From a bacterium (lineage in GTDB: Bacteria; Bacillota; Clostridia; Oscillospirales; Oscillospiraceae): a stretch of DNA of 12,197 nucleotides. A program made the translations under genes and the position numbers. The stretch's first letter is position 1; the number at the start of each line of letters is the position of its first letter. Below, in pieces: positions 1-6,427 of the stretch. The notes beneath the pieces were generated by a model. The model worked only from the letters and a program-made list of their open reading frames with translations, was not told the DNA's origin and searched no databases. Location of the stretch: assembly GCA_019424865.1 (NCBI GenBank), contig JAHYYS010000029.1, forward strand, positions 16,828-29,024, given 5' to 3'.

Positions 1-12
1 CGACCAAGCGCT

Positions 13-1671
13 TCAGACTTCCATAATAACCGGAAGAATCATGGGGTTGCGCTTGGTCTTTTTATAAAGGTAGTTGGACAGGTCGTTTTTGATGGAGGCC
101 TTGATGGCCGACCAGTCGGTGGCATACCGGGCGTCCACGTCCTGGATGGCGTTCAGCGCCACCTGACGCAGCTCCTCCAGCAGGCCCTCGGACTCCTTCA
201 CATAGACAAAGCCCCGGGTGATGATATCCGGGCCGGACACCAGCGCGCCGTCCTCCCCGGACATGGACAGCACCACCACAATCATGCCGTCCTGGGCCAG
301 GTGGCGGCGGTCCCGCAGCACCACGCTGCCCACGTCGCCCACGCCGTAGCCGTCCACAAACACCTGCCCGGCGGTGACGGTGCCGGTGATTTTGGCGGAG
401 TTGGGGGTGAGCTCCATCACCTGCCCGATGTCGGCAATCAGGATGTGGTTGGGCTCCATGCCCATCTGCCGGGCCAGCTTGGCGTGAATCTGAAGCATCC
501 GCTGCTCCCCGTGGACGGGGATGAAGAACTTGGGCTTGACCAGGGCGTGGACAATCTTCAGCTCCTCCTGACAGGCGTGGCCCGACACGTGGAGGGCCAG
601 CTCCCGCTCGTTGAGCACCTCGGCCCCCTTGCGGTAGAGCTCGTTGACCACGTTGCCGATGGCGTTCTCGTTGCCCGGGATGGCGCTGGCGGAGATGATG
701 ACCCGGTCGCCGGGCATCAGATCCACCTGGCGGTGGGTGTTGAAGGCCATGCGGGTCAGGGCGGACATGGTCTCGCCCTGGCTGCCGGTGGTGATGATGC
801 ACACCTTGTGCTTGGGCAGGGACTTGATGTGATTCAGGTCCATCAGCACCCCGTCGGGGACATTCATATAGCCCAGCTCGGTGGACACCTTCATAATGTT
901 CTCCATGGACCGGCCGGTGACCGCCACCTTGCGGCCGTACCGGGCCGCCACGTCGATAATCTGCTGGATGCGGTCCACGTTGGAGGCGAAGGTGGTGACG
1001 ATGATGCGCTCCTCACAGCCCCGGAACAGCGCGTCGAAGGAGGCGCCCACGCTGCGCTCCGAGCGGGTATAGCCCGGGCGCTCCACGTTGGTGGAGTCGG
1101 CCAGCAGGGCCAGAACCCCCTCCTTGCCCAGCTCGCCCAGGCGGGCCAGGTCCATCATGCCCCCCTGGATGGGGGTGGTGTCGATCTTAAAGTCGCCGGT
1201 GTGGACCACGGTGCCCACCGGGCTCTTGATGGCAAAGCCGCAGGCGTCGGCAATGGAGTGGTTGACGTGGATGAACTCCACGCTGAACTTGCCCGCCTTG
1301 ACCACGGCGCCCGCCTCGCAGGTGACCAGCTTGGTCTTGTCCAGCAGGCGGTGCTCCTCCAGCTTCAGCTTGATAAGGCCCGCGCTCATGCGGGTGGCAT
1401 AGATGGGGGCGTTGATGGAGCGCAGCACATAGGGCAGGGCCCCAATGTGGTCCTCGTGGCCGTGGGTGATGAAAATGCCCCGGATCTTCTGCTGATTCTT
1501 AATCAGATAGCTGACGTCGGGGATCACCACGTCGATGCCGTACATGTCATCGTCAGGGAAGCCCATGCCGCAGTCCACCACCACGATGTCATTGCCGTAC
1601 TCGAAGACGGTCATGTTCTTGCCGATTTCGTTCAGACCGCCCAGGGAAATAATTTTCAGTTTTTCTGCCAT
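13..1671 (-). CDS. rnj: Ribonuclease J
   Basis: Metallo-beta-lactamase/beta-CASP ribonuclease of the RNase J family, which processes and degrades mRNA and matures rRNA in Firmicutes with combined endonuclease and 5'-3' exonuclease activity. The zinc-binding signature HGHEDH lies at residues 70-75, with H138 and D160 (in HTGDFKID) as further likely metal ligands. The beta-CASP part follows, with the HVSGH motif at about 361-365 and PVHGE at 385-389. At 552 residues it is about the length of Bacillus subtilis RNase J1, and the C-terminal domain is complete. The ATG is preceded by AAGGAG five bases upstream (1677-1682), so the start is secure. It is separated from the upstream nucleotidyltransferase gene by 355 bases and probably has its own promoter. 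J1 and J2 paralogues cannot be told apart from one copy. Confidence 0.97.
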   Translation of the reverse strand: MAEKLKIISLGGLNEIGKNMTVFEYGNDIVVVDCGMGFPDDDMYGIDVVIPDVSYLIKNQQKIRGIFITHGHEDHIGALPYVLRSINAPIYATRMSAGLIKLKLEEHRLLDKTKLVTCEAGAVVKAGKFSVEFIHVNHSIADACGFAIKSPVGTVVHTGDFKIDTTPIQGGMMDLARLGELGKEGVLALLADSTNVERPGYTRSERSVGASFDALFRGCEERIIVTTFASNVDRIQQIIDVAARYGRKVAVTGRSMENIMKVSTELGYMNVPDGVLMDLNHIKSLPKHKVCIITTGSQGETMSALTRMAFNTHRQVDLMPGDRVIISASAIPGNENAIGNVVNELYRKGAEVLNERELALHVSGHACQEELKIVHALVKPKFFIPVHGEQRMLQIHAKLARQMGMEPNHILIADIGQVMELTPNSAKITGTVTAGQVFVDGYGVGDVGSVVLRDRRHLAQDGMIVVVLSMSGEDGALVSGPDIITRGFVYVKESEGLLEELRQVALNAIQDVDARYATDWSAIKASIKNDLSNYLYKKTKRNPMILPVIMEV

Positions 1672-1974
1672 AAATACTCCTTACTCATAATTTTTTGATG
1701 TGGATATGGATGTACATACGGCAAAAGGGCACCACAACAGCTCCGTACCCGCGCACAGAAGCCGGACAAAGGAGGGCAGCTTCCCCGGCCCTGCCTCGCC
1801 GGGGAAGGAAGCCCGTCCTTCGCCTTTTCGCCCTTTGTCGTACTGTCCGCCCGCGGCCGGCCTGTCTGTTCGCTCACAGGTGTGGGCACACGGGAATATA
1901 TTTAGGCGCGGGGGCCGGAATTTCCGCAGCCGCAGGCCCCTTACGCGCATAAATCCAAGCTGTCAATTTCATTT
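1672..1974 (-). promoter_or_regulatory. Long structured 5' leader of RNase J
   Basis: The gap between the nucleotidyltransferase stop and the RNase J start holds no convincing gene. Read on the minus strand it folds easily. One arm pairs 1935-1940 with 1911-1916 (GGGGCC/GGCCCC), extended by flanking GCGC tracts. A second is a 10-bp stem pairing 1780-1789 with 1798-1807 (CTTCCCCGGC). If transcription starts near 1968, the leader is about 297 nt. A regulatory role is inference; the pairings are visible. Confidence 0.4.
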
Positions 1975-1983
1975 AGTATAGCA
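1975..1983 (-). promoter_or_regulatory. Candidate extended -10 promoter for RNase J
   Basis: On the minus strand the sequence reads TGCTATACT, an extended -10 element (TGn followed by a near-consensus hexamer). No good -35 sits 16-18 bases upstream, which is tolerated at extended -10 promoters. A similar TGGTATACT occurs ahead of the ArsC-like gene. Direct start-site mapping would settle it. Confidence 0.45.
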
Positions 1984-2026
1984 CACTTTTTTTCAAAAGT
2001 ATACTATGTCTTTCAGGAGAAGAAGA

Positions 2027-4390
2027 TTACTTTGCTTTGTCGTCCTCTTGGGCACATTGTTCAGAGATGGCCCGGTCAGCCTGGGCGGCCCGGCCGGCGT
2101 AAAAATCACACAGCTCCGCGGCAATTTCCAGATCCGGGCCCTCCGCCATCACCCGCAGCGCCGGGCGGCGGGCCAGCGGAACCAGGTACACCCAGCCGCC
2201 CCCCACATGCAGGCGCAGCCCCTCCCCCTGGCTGGCCCGGGGCTGCTCCCGGGCCAGCGTCTGCATCACCTGTCCGCGGTCGGAGGACAGGGGGACCTCC
2301 CGCGTCCAGGCGGAAAAGCGCGGGGTCTTGGAGATCAGCGTCTCCAGCTTTTGCCCCGCCACCTCCATCCTGGAGCAGATGCGCACTGCCGCGCTGGCGG
2401 CCTCCCGCAGCCAGGGCATGGCGGCGTAGCGCTTCCGGGCCGCCGCCCCGTCCCGATCCAGCCGCAAAACCCGGCCGCTGTAGCCGGCGGCCACCAGGTC
2501 CACGGCGGCGGTGGCCTGGGCAGGGACGGCCACCGCCCCTGAGCCGTTTTCCATTTCAATCAGGGTCACCAGTGCCAGCAGCTGGCCCGGGTCCAGCACG
2601 GCCCCCCGCTCGTCCTGGGCGGTCAGCCGGAAGCCGCCGCGGCTGGCGTGGAAGGCGGGGATGCCGGGGCGCCACTGCGCCTCGATCCGGCAGCCCAGCG
2701 CGGCCAGCGCCTGTCCCAGGGCGCGATCCTCCGCCGTCTGATTGCCCACTGCCGCGGTCACCCGCCGCAGGGCCGGCCGCCCCAGGCGCGCCCGCCGCAC
2801 CGTCTCCCGGGCCCACTGCTGGTCTGTCAGCTCCTGCCGCTCCACCCGGCCCACCTGGCCGGCATGCACCCGCCTGGCCTCCCCCTGGAGCAGGGCGTGC
2901 TCCAGCTTCCGCGTCCTGGCCCGCTCCAGGGGCAGCCCCTGCCCATCAAACAGGTGGAGATAGACTGCCGCTCCGCTCTCCTCCACAAAGAGCGACACGG
3001 GCAGCCGGCCCGCTTCCGCCGCCCAGGCCCCCTGGGCCGGACAGGACAGGCCGTGGGACAGGATCCGTCCCCCGGCGGCAGCGGCTCCGGCCGCCGCCGC
3101 TTGGGCCAGCATCCGGGCAGCCGGCGTGTCTGAGCAGCCCAGGCCCAGGTCCCCTTCCGCGCCCAGGGCGCTCCCCAGGGCCATCAGGGCCTCCGGCCCC
3201 AGATCCTCCCCCGGGACACCCCGGATGACGCCGCCGGCATCGAAGTGCAGGATCCCCTTCTGGCTGCCGCTGGTGACGGAGTGCGCCAGGCATCCGCCGG
3301 CGGGCGCCGTTTGACCGGGCCACAGCCGGACCCGCTCCAGCAGGACGGCCCCCTCCTCCGCCAGGGCGTTTTCCCCCAGCACTGTCCCGGGGTTCAGAAC
3401 CGCCCCCGTCCGGGCTGCCGCGCCCCGGCACAAAACCGCGCCGTCCAGAAGGGCCCTGGGCCCGGCGCTGGCGTCCTCCAGCAGGACGCAGCGCCGCACC
3501 TGCGCCCCGCTGCCCACCGACGCCCCCCGGCTCAGCGCGGTATCCGGGCCGATTTTCGCCCCGGGTGCCAGAGAAACACCCTGGTCGATCCAGCAGGGCG
3601 CAGTCAGGGACACCCCGGCGGGTACGGGCTCCGCGGCCCAGACCCCCGGCGCCCGCTGGGGCAGCCCCATATCCAGCTTTACCTTGCCCGCCAGCGCGTC
3701 CCGCACACAGTCCAGATAGGCCCCGCAGTCCCCCATGTCGCACCAATAGCCCTCCAGGGGACAGCCGTACAGCGGAATTCCGCCCTCCAGCAGGCCGGGA
3801 AACAGATCCTTTCCAAAGTCGAAAGCCCCCTGCTCCGGCACCCGCTCCATAACCTGGGGCGAGAGCACATAAATCCCGGTATTGACGAAATTGGTCGTCA
3901 CCTGTCCCCAGGAGGGCTTCTCCACAAAGCGGCTGATTTTCCCCGACGCATCGGTGTGCACCAGACCGTACTCCAACGGGGTGGGGTGCCGGTACAGGGC
4001 CAGGGTTGCCGCGGCGCCCCGCTCCCGATGAAAGGCCGCCAGCCGCCCCAGATCCAGGTCGCATACGCAGTCCCCGCTGATGACCAGAAAGTCCTCTCCC
4101 CCCAGATGCCCCATACAGTTTTTGACGCTGCCCGCCGTGCCCAGGGGCTTTTGCTCCACGAAATAGGTCAGGTGCACCCCGACCTGGGATCCGTCACCGA
4201 AAAAGTCCATGATTTCCTGGGGGCGGTAACACAGCGTCACACAGATATCTGTGATGCCATGCTTTTTCAGCAGAGTAATGATATGGCCCATCACCGGCCG
4301 CCCCAGCAGGGGGGTCATGGGCTTGGGCCGCCCCAGTGACAGGGGGCGCAGGCGTGTGCCCTCTCCCCCCGCCATGATGACAGCTTTCAT
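2027..4390 (-). CDS. Sugar-phosphate nucleotidyltransferase fused to a degenerate phosphohexomutase-like domain
   Basis: A 787-residue fusion. Residues 1-235 are an NTP-transferase domain of the mannose/glucose-1-phosphate type: nucleotide-binding GGEGTRLRP (8-16), RPKPM (21-25), catalytic-type Asp in SGD (105-107) and EKP (157-159). Residues about 250-370 resemble hexapeptide left-handed beta-helix repeats (VSLAPGAKIG, ASVGSGAQV). From about 371 to the end the pattern is of a phosphoglucomutase/phosphomannomutase-like module. The family makes NDP-sugars such as GDP-mannose for surface polysaccharide; the nucleotide and sugar cannot be fixed from sequence. The mutase part lacks the phosphoserine loop (TASHNP) and the DxDxDR metal loop, so that half is probably not a working mutase. 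The start at 4390 is preferred over an in-frame ATG at 4453, because the conserved domain begins exactly there and an AGAAAGGA stretch lies about 12 bases upstream. Confidence 0.85.
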   Translation of the reverse strand: MKAVIMAGGEGTRLRPLSLGRPKPMTPLLGRPVMGHIITLLKKHGITDICVTLCYRPQEIMDFFGDGSQVGVHLTYFVEQKPLGTAGSVKNCMGHLGGEDFLVISGDCVCDLDLGRLAAFHRERGAAATLALYRHPTPLEYGLVHTDASGKISRFVEKPSWGQVTTNFVNTGIYVLSPQVMERVPEQGAFDFGKDLFPGLLEGGIPLYGCPLEGYWCDMGDCGAYLDCVRDALAGKVKLDMGLPQRAPGVWAAEPVPAGVSLTAPCWIDQGVSLAPGAKIGPDTALSRGASVGSGAQVRRCVLLEDASAGPRALLDGAVLCRGAAARTGAVLNPGTVLGENALAEEGAVLLERVRLWPGQTAPAGGCLAHSVTSGSQKGILHFDAGGVIRGVPGEDLGPEALMALGSALGAEGDLGLGCSDTPAARMLAQAAAAGAAAAGGRILSHGLSCPAQGAWAAEAGRLPVSLFVEESGAAVYLHLFDGQGLPLERARTRKLEHALLQGEARRVHAGQVGRVERQELTDQQWARETVRRARLGRPALRRVTAAVGNQTAEDRALGQALAALGCRIEAQWRPGIPAFHASRGGFRLTAQDERGAVLDPGQLLALVTLIEMENGSGAVAVPAQATAAVDLVAAGYSGRVLRLDRDGAAARKRYAAMPWLREAASAAVRICSRMEVAGQKLETLISKTPRFSAWTREVPLSSDRGQVMQTLAREQPRASQGEGLRLHVGGGWVYLVPLARRPALRVMAEGPDLEIAAELCDFYAGRAAQADRAISEQCAQEDDKAK

Positions 4391-4397
4391 AGGCCGA

Positions 4398-4426
4398 AAC
4401 CGTCCTTTCTCCGTTTCCTGACGGTT
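4398..4426 (-). promoter_or_regulatory. Hairpin over the ribosome-site region of the nucleotidyltransferase gene
   Basis: A perfect 7-bp inverted repeat (AACCGTC at 4398-4404, GACGGTT at 4420-4426) surrounds a 15-nt loop. The loop holds the purine-rich sequence that precedes the start at 4390. Forming the stem could change ribosome access. The pairing is seen; function is inferred. Confidence 0.3.
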
Positions 4427-4470
4427 AGTATGGCCCGCCCCGCCTGTTTTCATCCCGCGCCGCGCCGCCC

Positions 4471-4499
4471 TTGTCCCCGCGGCGCCCGTGTGGTATACT
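4471..4499 (+). promoter_or_regulatory. Promoter for the ArsC-like gene
   Basis: TTGTCC (-35, 4471-4476) and TATACT (-10, 4494-4499) are separated by exactly 17 bases, and a TGG extension directly precedes the -10. This is a strong vegetative-sigma promoter pattern. It predicts a transcript start near 4506 and a leader of about 135 nt before the coding start at 4641. Confidence 0.7.
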
Positions 4500-4505
4500 G
4501 GATTT

Positions 4506-4640
4506 ACCGTGCAGCAGCCGGGGGTCTTGCTGAAAGCAGATACCGGGCATTTTTTCGCGGGTTCCCAACCGCGGAGGAACGTTTCTGCTGCACCGCAGTA
4601 TCAAAAAGGAGGCGCGGGGCGCAGTCACCCGCATACAGCC
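4506..4640 (+). promoter_or_regulatory. Structured leader of the ArsC-like gene
   Basis: A perfect 9-bp outer stem pairs GTGCAGCAG (4509-4517) with CTGCTGCAC (4585-4593). It encloses two shorter arms: TGCT-GAA-AGCA inside flanking CCGG tracts, and CGCGG-GTT/AAC-CGCG with one bulge (about 4555-4576). This makes a possible three-way junction. Downstream, AGGAGG (4607-4612) is 28 bases from the ATG, but a 5-bp stem (4614-4618 with 4628-4632) lies between them. I do not recognise a known riboswitch consensus here. Confidence 0.4.
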
Positions 4641-4973
4641 ATGAACATTCAAATTTTCGGCACCAGCAAGTGCTTTGATACCAAAAAGGCGGAGCGCTGG
4701 TTTAAGGAGCGGCGCATCAAGTTTCAGGCGGTGGACCTGAAAAAATACGGCATGAGCCGGGGAGAGCTGGACAGTGCAGCCCGGGCGGTCGGCCTGGAGA
4801 ACCTGGTCAACCCCCGGCACCCGGACGCGGTCCTGCTGTCCTATCTCGCCTCGGATCAGGCTAAGCTGGACCGGCTGTTCGAGGATCCGTCCCTTCTCCG
4901 CACCCCTGTCGTCCGGAACGGGCGGCAGGCCACCGTGGGGTTCTGCCCGGAGGTGTGGGAGACCTGGAAGTGA
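4641..4973 (+). CDS. ArsC/Spx-fold arsenate reductase family protein
   Basis: A complete 110-residue thioredoxin-fold protein of the ArsC/Spx/YffB family. The N-terminal beta strand NIQIFGTSKC places a cysteine at residue 11, followed by the typical TKKAERWF helix. The C-terminal RTPVVRNGRQATVGF segment matches the conserved cis-proline strand of the family. There is only the one N-terminal cysteine, not a CxxC, so it is not a classical redox-switch Spx. Without arsenic genes nearby, arsenate reduction is not implied; many such proteins have no assigned substrate. The ATG at 4641 is where homology starts and there is no closer alternative, although the ribosome site is unusually far away. It is probably co-transcribed with the WYL regulator 89 bases downstream. 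Confidence 0.85.
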   Translation: MNIQIFGTSKCFDTKKAERWFKERRIKFQAVDLKKYGMSRGELDSAARAVGLENLVNPRHPDAVLLSYLASDQAKLDRLFEDPSLLRTPVVRNGRQATVGFCPEVWETWK

Positions 4974-5062
4974 CCATTCAAAACTCCGATTGACAGGATT
5001 TTCTTTCTGCTGTGCCGGAAGGAAGCCAGTCCAAGCTATCGACAGAAGGGCGGGGGATTTTT

Positions 5063-6064
5063 GTGGCAAAAAGCTCCAACCAGAAGACCAAGCTGCTGCA
5101 CCTCTATCAGCTGCTCCTGCGCCAGACCGATGAAGATCACCCCATCACAGTGGCGCAGATGATTGAAGCGCTGGAGCAATACGGCATCAAGGCGGAGCGC
5201 AAAAGCATCTATGATGACATGGAGGCATTGCGCACCTTTGGCCTGGACGTACAAAGCCGCAAGGGGAAAAATCCCGGCTGGTTTGTGGGGGCGCGGGACT
5301 TTGAGCTGCCCGAGCTGAAGCTTCTGATGGACGCGGTGCAGTCCTCCCGGTTTATCACGCAGAAAAAGAGCGACACCCTGATTCGGAAGCTGGAGGGGCT
5401 GGCCAGCGTCCATCAGGCCCGCCAGCTGCAGCGCCAGGTCTATGTCAGCGGCCGGATCAAGGTGATGAACGAGAGCATCTATTACAACGTGGACAAGCTC
5501 CACACTGCCATCTCCGGCCAGAGAGCCATCACCTTTCAATATTTTGACTATGACATACACCGCAAAAAGGTATACCGCCGGGACGGCAAGCGGTATACCG
5601 TCTCCCCCTATGGCCTGATTTGGAACAGCGAAAATTACTATCTGGTGGCTTATGACCACCTTCACCGGGAGATGCGCCACTATCGGGTGGATAAAATGGC
5701 GGAAATTCTGGTCACCTCCCTGCCCCGTCAGGGTCAGGCCCAGTACCCGAATTTCCAGCTGGCCCAGTATGGACAAAAGCACTTCGGCATGTACAGCGGC
5801 CAGGAGATGACGATCCGCCTGCGGGGCCGGAGGAATATGGCGGGGGTCGTGTGGGATCGGTTTGGCCAGGACGTCATCCTGGTGCCAGACGGCGAGGAGC
5901 ACTTCACCGTCACCCTCCCGGTGGTGCTGAGCCCCCAGTTTTTCGGCTGGCTGTTCGGCCTGGAGGGCGGGCTGGTGCCCGTCGCCCCCAAGCGGGCCGT
6001 CCTGCTCTACCGCCAGAAGCTGGCAGAGGCCCTGGAAAATCTCCCGGCAGAGCACGACATGTAA
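5063..6064 (+). CDS. WYL-domain transcriptional regulator
   Basis: A 333-residue regulator. Residues 1-75 form a winged helix-turn-helix (KLLHLYQLL, then ITVAQMIEALEQYGIKAERKSIYDDMEAL). A WYL domain follows at about 140-215, with the family signature around SPYGLIWNSENYYLVAYD (181-198) and HYRVDKM after it. The C-terminal 215-333 region matches the WYL C-terminal extension. WYL regulators bind DNA and sense small or nucleic-acid ligands through the WYL domain. The GTG at 5063 is preferred over an upstream in-frame GTG at 5012, because recognisable homology begins there and a GGGGGA sits just upstream. It lies 89 bases after the ArsC-like gene on the same strand with no intervening terminator, so an operon is likely. 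Its targets are unknown. Confidence 0.85.
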   Translation: MAKSSNQKTKLLHLYQLLLRQTDEDHPITVAQMIEALEQYGIKAERKSIYDDMEALRTFGLDVQSRKGKNPGWFVGARDFELPELKLLMDAVQSSRFITQKKSDTLIRKLEGLASVHQARQLQRQVYVSGRIKVMNESIYYNVDKLHTAISGQRAITFQYFDYDIHRKKVYRRDGKRYTVSPYGLIWNSENYYLVAYDHLHREMRHYRVDKMAEILVTSLPRQGQAQYPNFQLAQYGQKHFGMYSGQEMTIRLRGRRNMAGVVWDRFGQDVILVPDGEEHFTVTLPVVLSPQFFGWLFGLEGGLVPVAPKRAVLLYRQKLAEALENLPAEHDM

Positions 6065-6073
6065 GCTGCCGCA

Positions 6074-6171
6074 GCATGTCTACCAAATGTCTACCAAAAA
6101 AGGCGGGGAGCCCTTGATTTCCAAGGGCTCCCCGCCCTCCTATTTTCTGGATGTCTACCAGATGTCTACCA
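6074..6171 (+). repeat. Intergenic repeat block, copy 1 (four ATGTCTACCA decamers around a hairpin)
   Basis: A 98-bp block matching 11678-11775 at every position except five. ATGTCTACCA occurs at 6076-6085, 6087-6096, 6151-6160 and 6162-6171, all in the same orientation and with 11-bp spacing within each pair. The central 35-bp hairpin carries the loop ATTTC, where the other copy has its reverse complement GAAAT. It directly follows the WYL gene and precedes the SLH-gene promoter region. Confidence 0.9.
6102..6136. terminator. Perfect 15-bp hairpin in repeat copy 1, terminator-like
   Basis: GGCGGGGAGCCCTTG (6102-6116) pairs perfectly with 6122-6136 around the loop ATTTC. Six A's before it become a T-tract for minus-strand transcripts. 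On the plus strand only CTCCTATTTT follows. It probably ends transcripts from the WYL gene, though the better U-tract faces the other way. Confidence 0.6.
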
Positions 6172-6195
6172 GCACAACTTTTTTCATTAAAATCA

Positions 6196-6225
6196 GGCTG
6201 TTTTCCTTGAAAACGGCCAATTTTT
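6196..6225 (+). terminator. Second hairpin with T-tract, copy 1
   Basis: GGCTGTTTT (6196-6204) pairs with AAAACGGCC (6210-6218) around CCTTG, followed by TTTTT at 6221-6225. This is a plausible plus-strand intrinsic terminator insulating the SLH promoter. The hairpin is retained in the other cassette copy with a compensatory base-pair change. Confidence 0.5.
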
Positions 6226-6259
6226 GCAGCTTTTTTCGCTGTGCAAGGGGCGTTATACC
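6221..6259 (+). promoter_or_regulatory. Conserved promoter-like block upstream of the SLH gene
   Basis: TTTTTGCAGCTTTTT and GTGCAAGGGGCGTTATAC are conserved at the same spacing in both cassettes (offset 5604), while the sequence downstream diverges. TATACC (6254-6259) can serve as a -10, but the -35 at 17 bases is only a T-run. The promoter call rests mainly on conservation. Confidence 0.4.
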
Positions 6260-6427
6260 GGGCTAAGTGCCCGTAAAAGTTCGCCAAACCTCGAAAAAAG
6301 GGCGAAAAACCCGAAAAAGGGCTTGAAAAGATGAAAACTGTCCGACACGAGGGATACCGGAAGCGGGGCCTTTGTGCCGGCCTGTCCAGTCTGAATGGGC
6401 CCAAAAATCTAAAAGGAGGAATATCCG
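6260..6427 (+). promoter_or_regulatory. 5' leader of the SLH gene
   Basis: About 168 bases with no gene. It includes a small stem at its 5' edge (6259-6263 with 6269-6273) and A-rich direct repetition (GGGCGAAAAACCCGAAAAAGGGC-like). Its middle is not shared with the second cassette. Its last 27 bases, from 6401, are shared exactly. AAAAGGAGG (6411-6419) lies eight bases before the start codon. Confidence 0.45.

Noticed and set aside
301..1698. Long open frame on the plus strand opposite RNase J
   Set aside because: Low-complexity His/Gly/Val product typical of the antisense of a GC-rich gene; the RNase J motifs on the other strand are decisive.
1684..1952. Small frames in the gap upstream of RNase J
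   Set aside because: They overlap each other in several frames, have no ribosome site and no recognisable sequence.
1961..1966. Minus-strand TTGACA upstream of RNase J as a -35
   Set aside because: The sequence 17 bases on reads TAAGGG, not a -10; the nearby extended -10 TGCTATACT fits better.
4391..4453. In-frame ATG at 4453 extending the nucleotidyltransferase by 21 residues
   Set aside because: The family begins at MKAVIMAGG; the extension is polar and not conserved-looking, and covers the hairpin and ribosome-site region.
4990..4995. TTGACA between the ArsC-like and WYL genes as a promoter
   Set aside because: No -10-like hexamer occurs 16-18 bases downstream.
6076..6171. CRISPR array made of the ATGTCTACCA repeats
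   Set aside because: Repeats are only 10 bp, come in adjacent pairs separated by a single base, have no unique spacers of regular size, and there are no cas genes.
6074..6171. Insertion sequence or miniature transposon
   Set aside because: No terminal inverted repeats at the block ends, no target-site duplication visible, and no transposase; the only inverted repeat is central.
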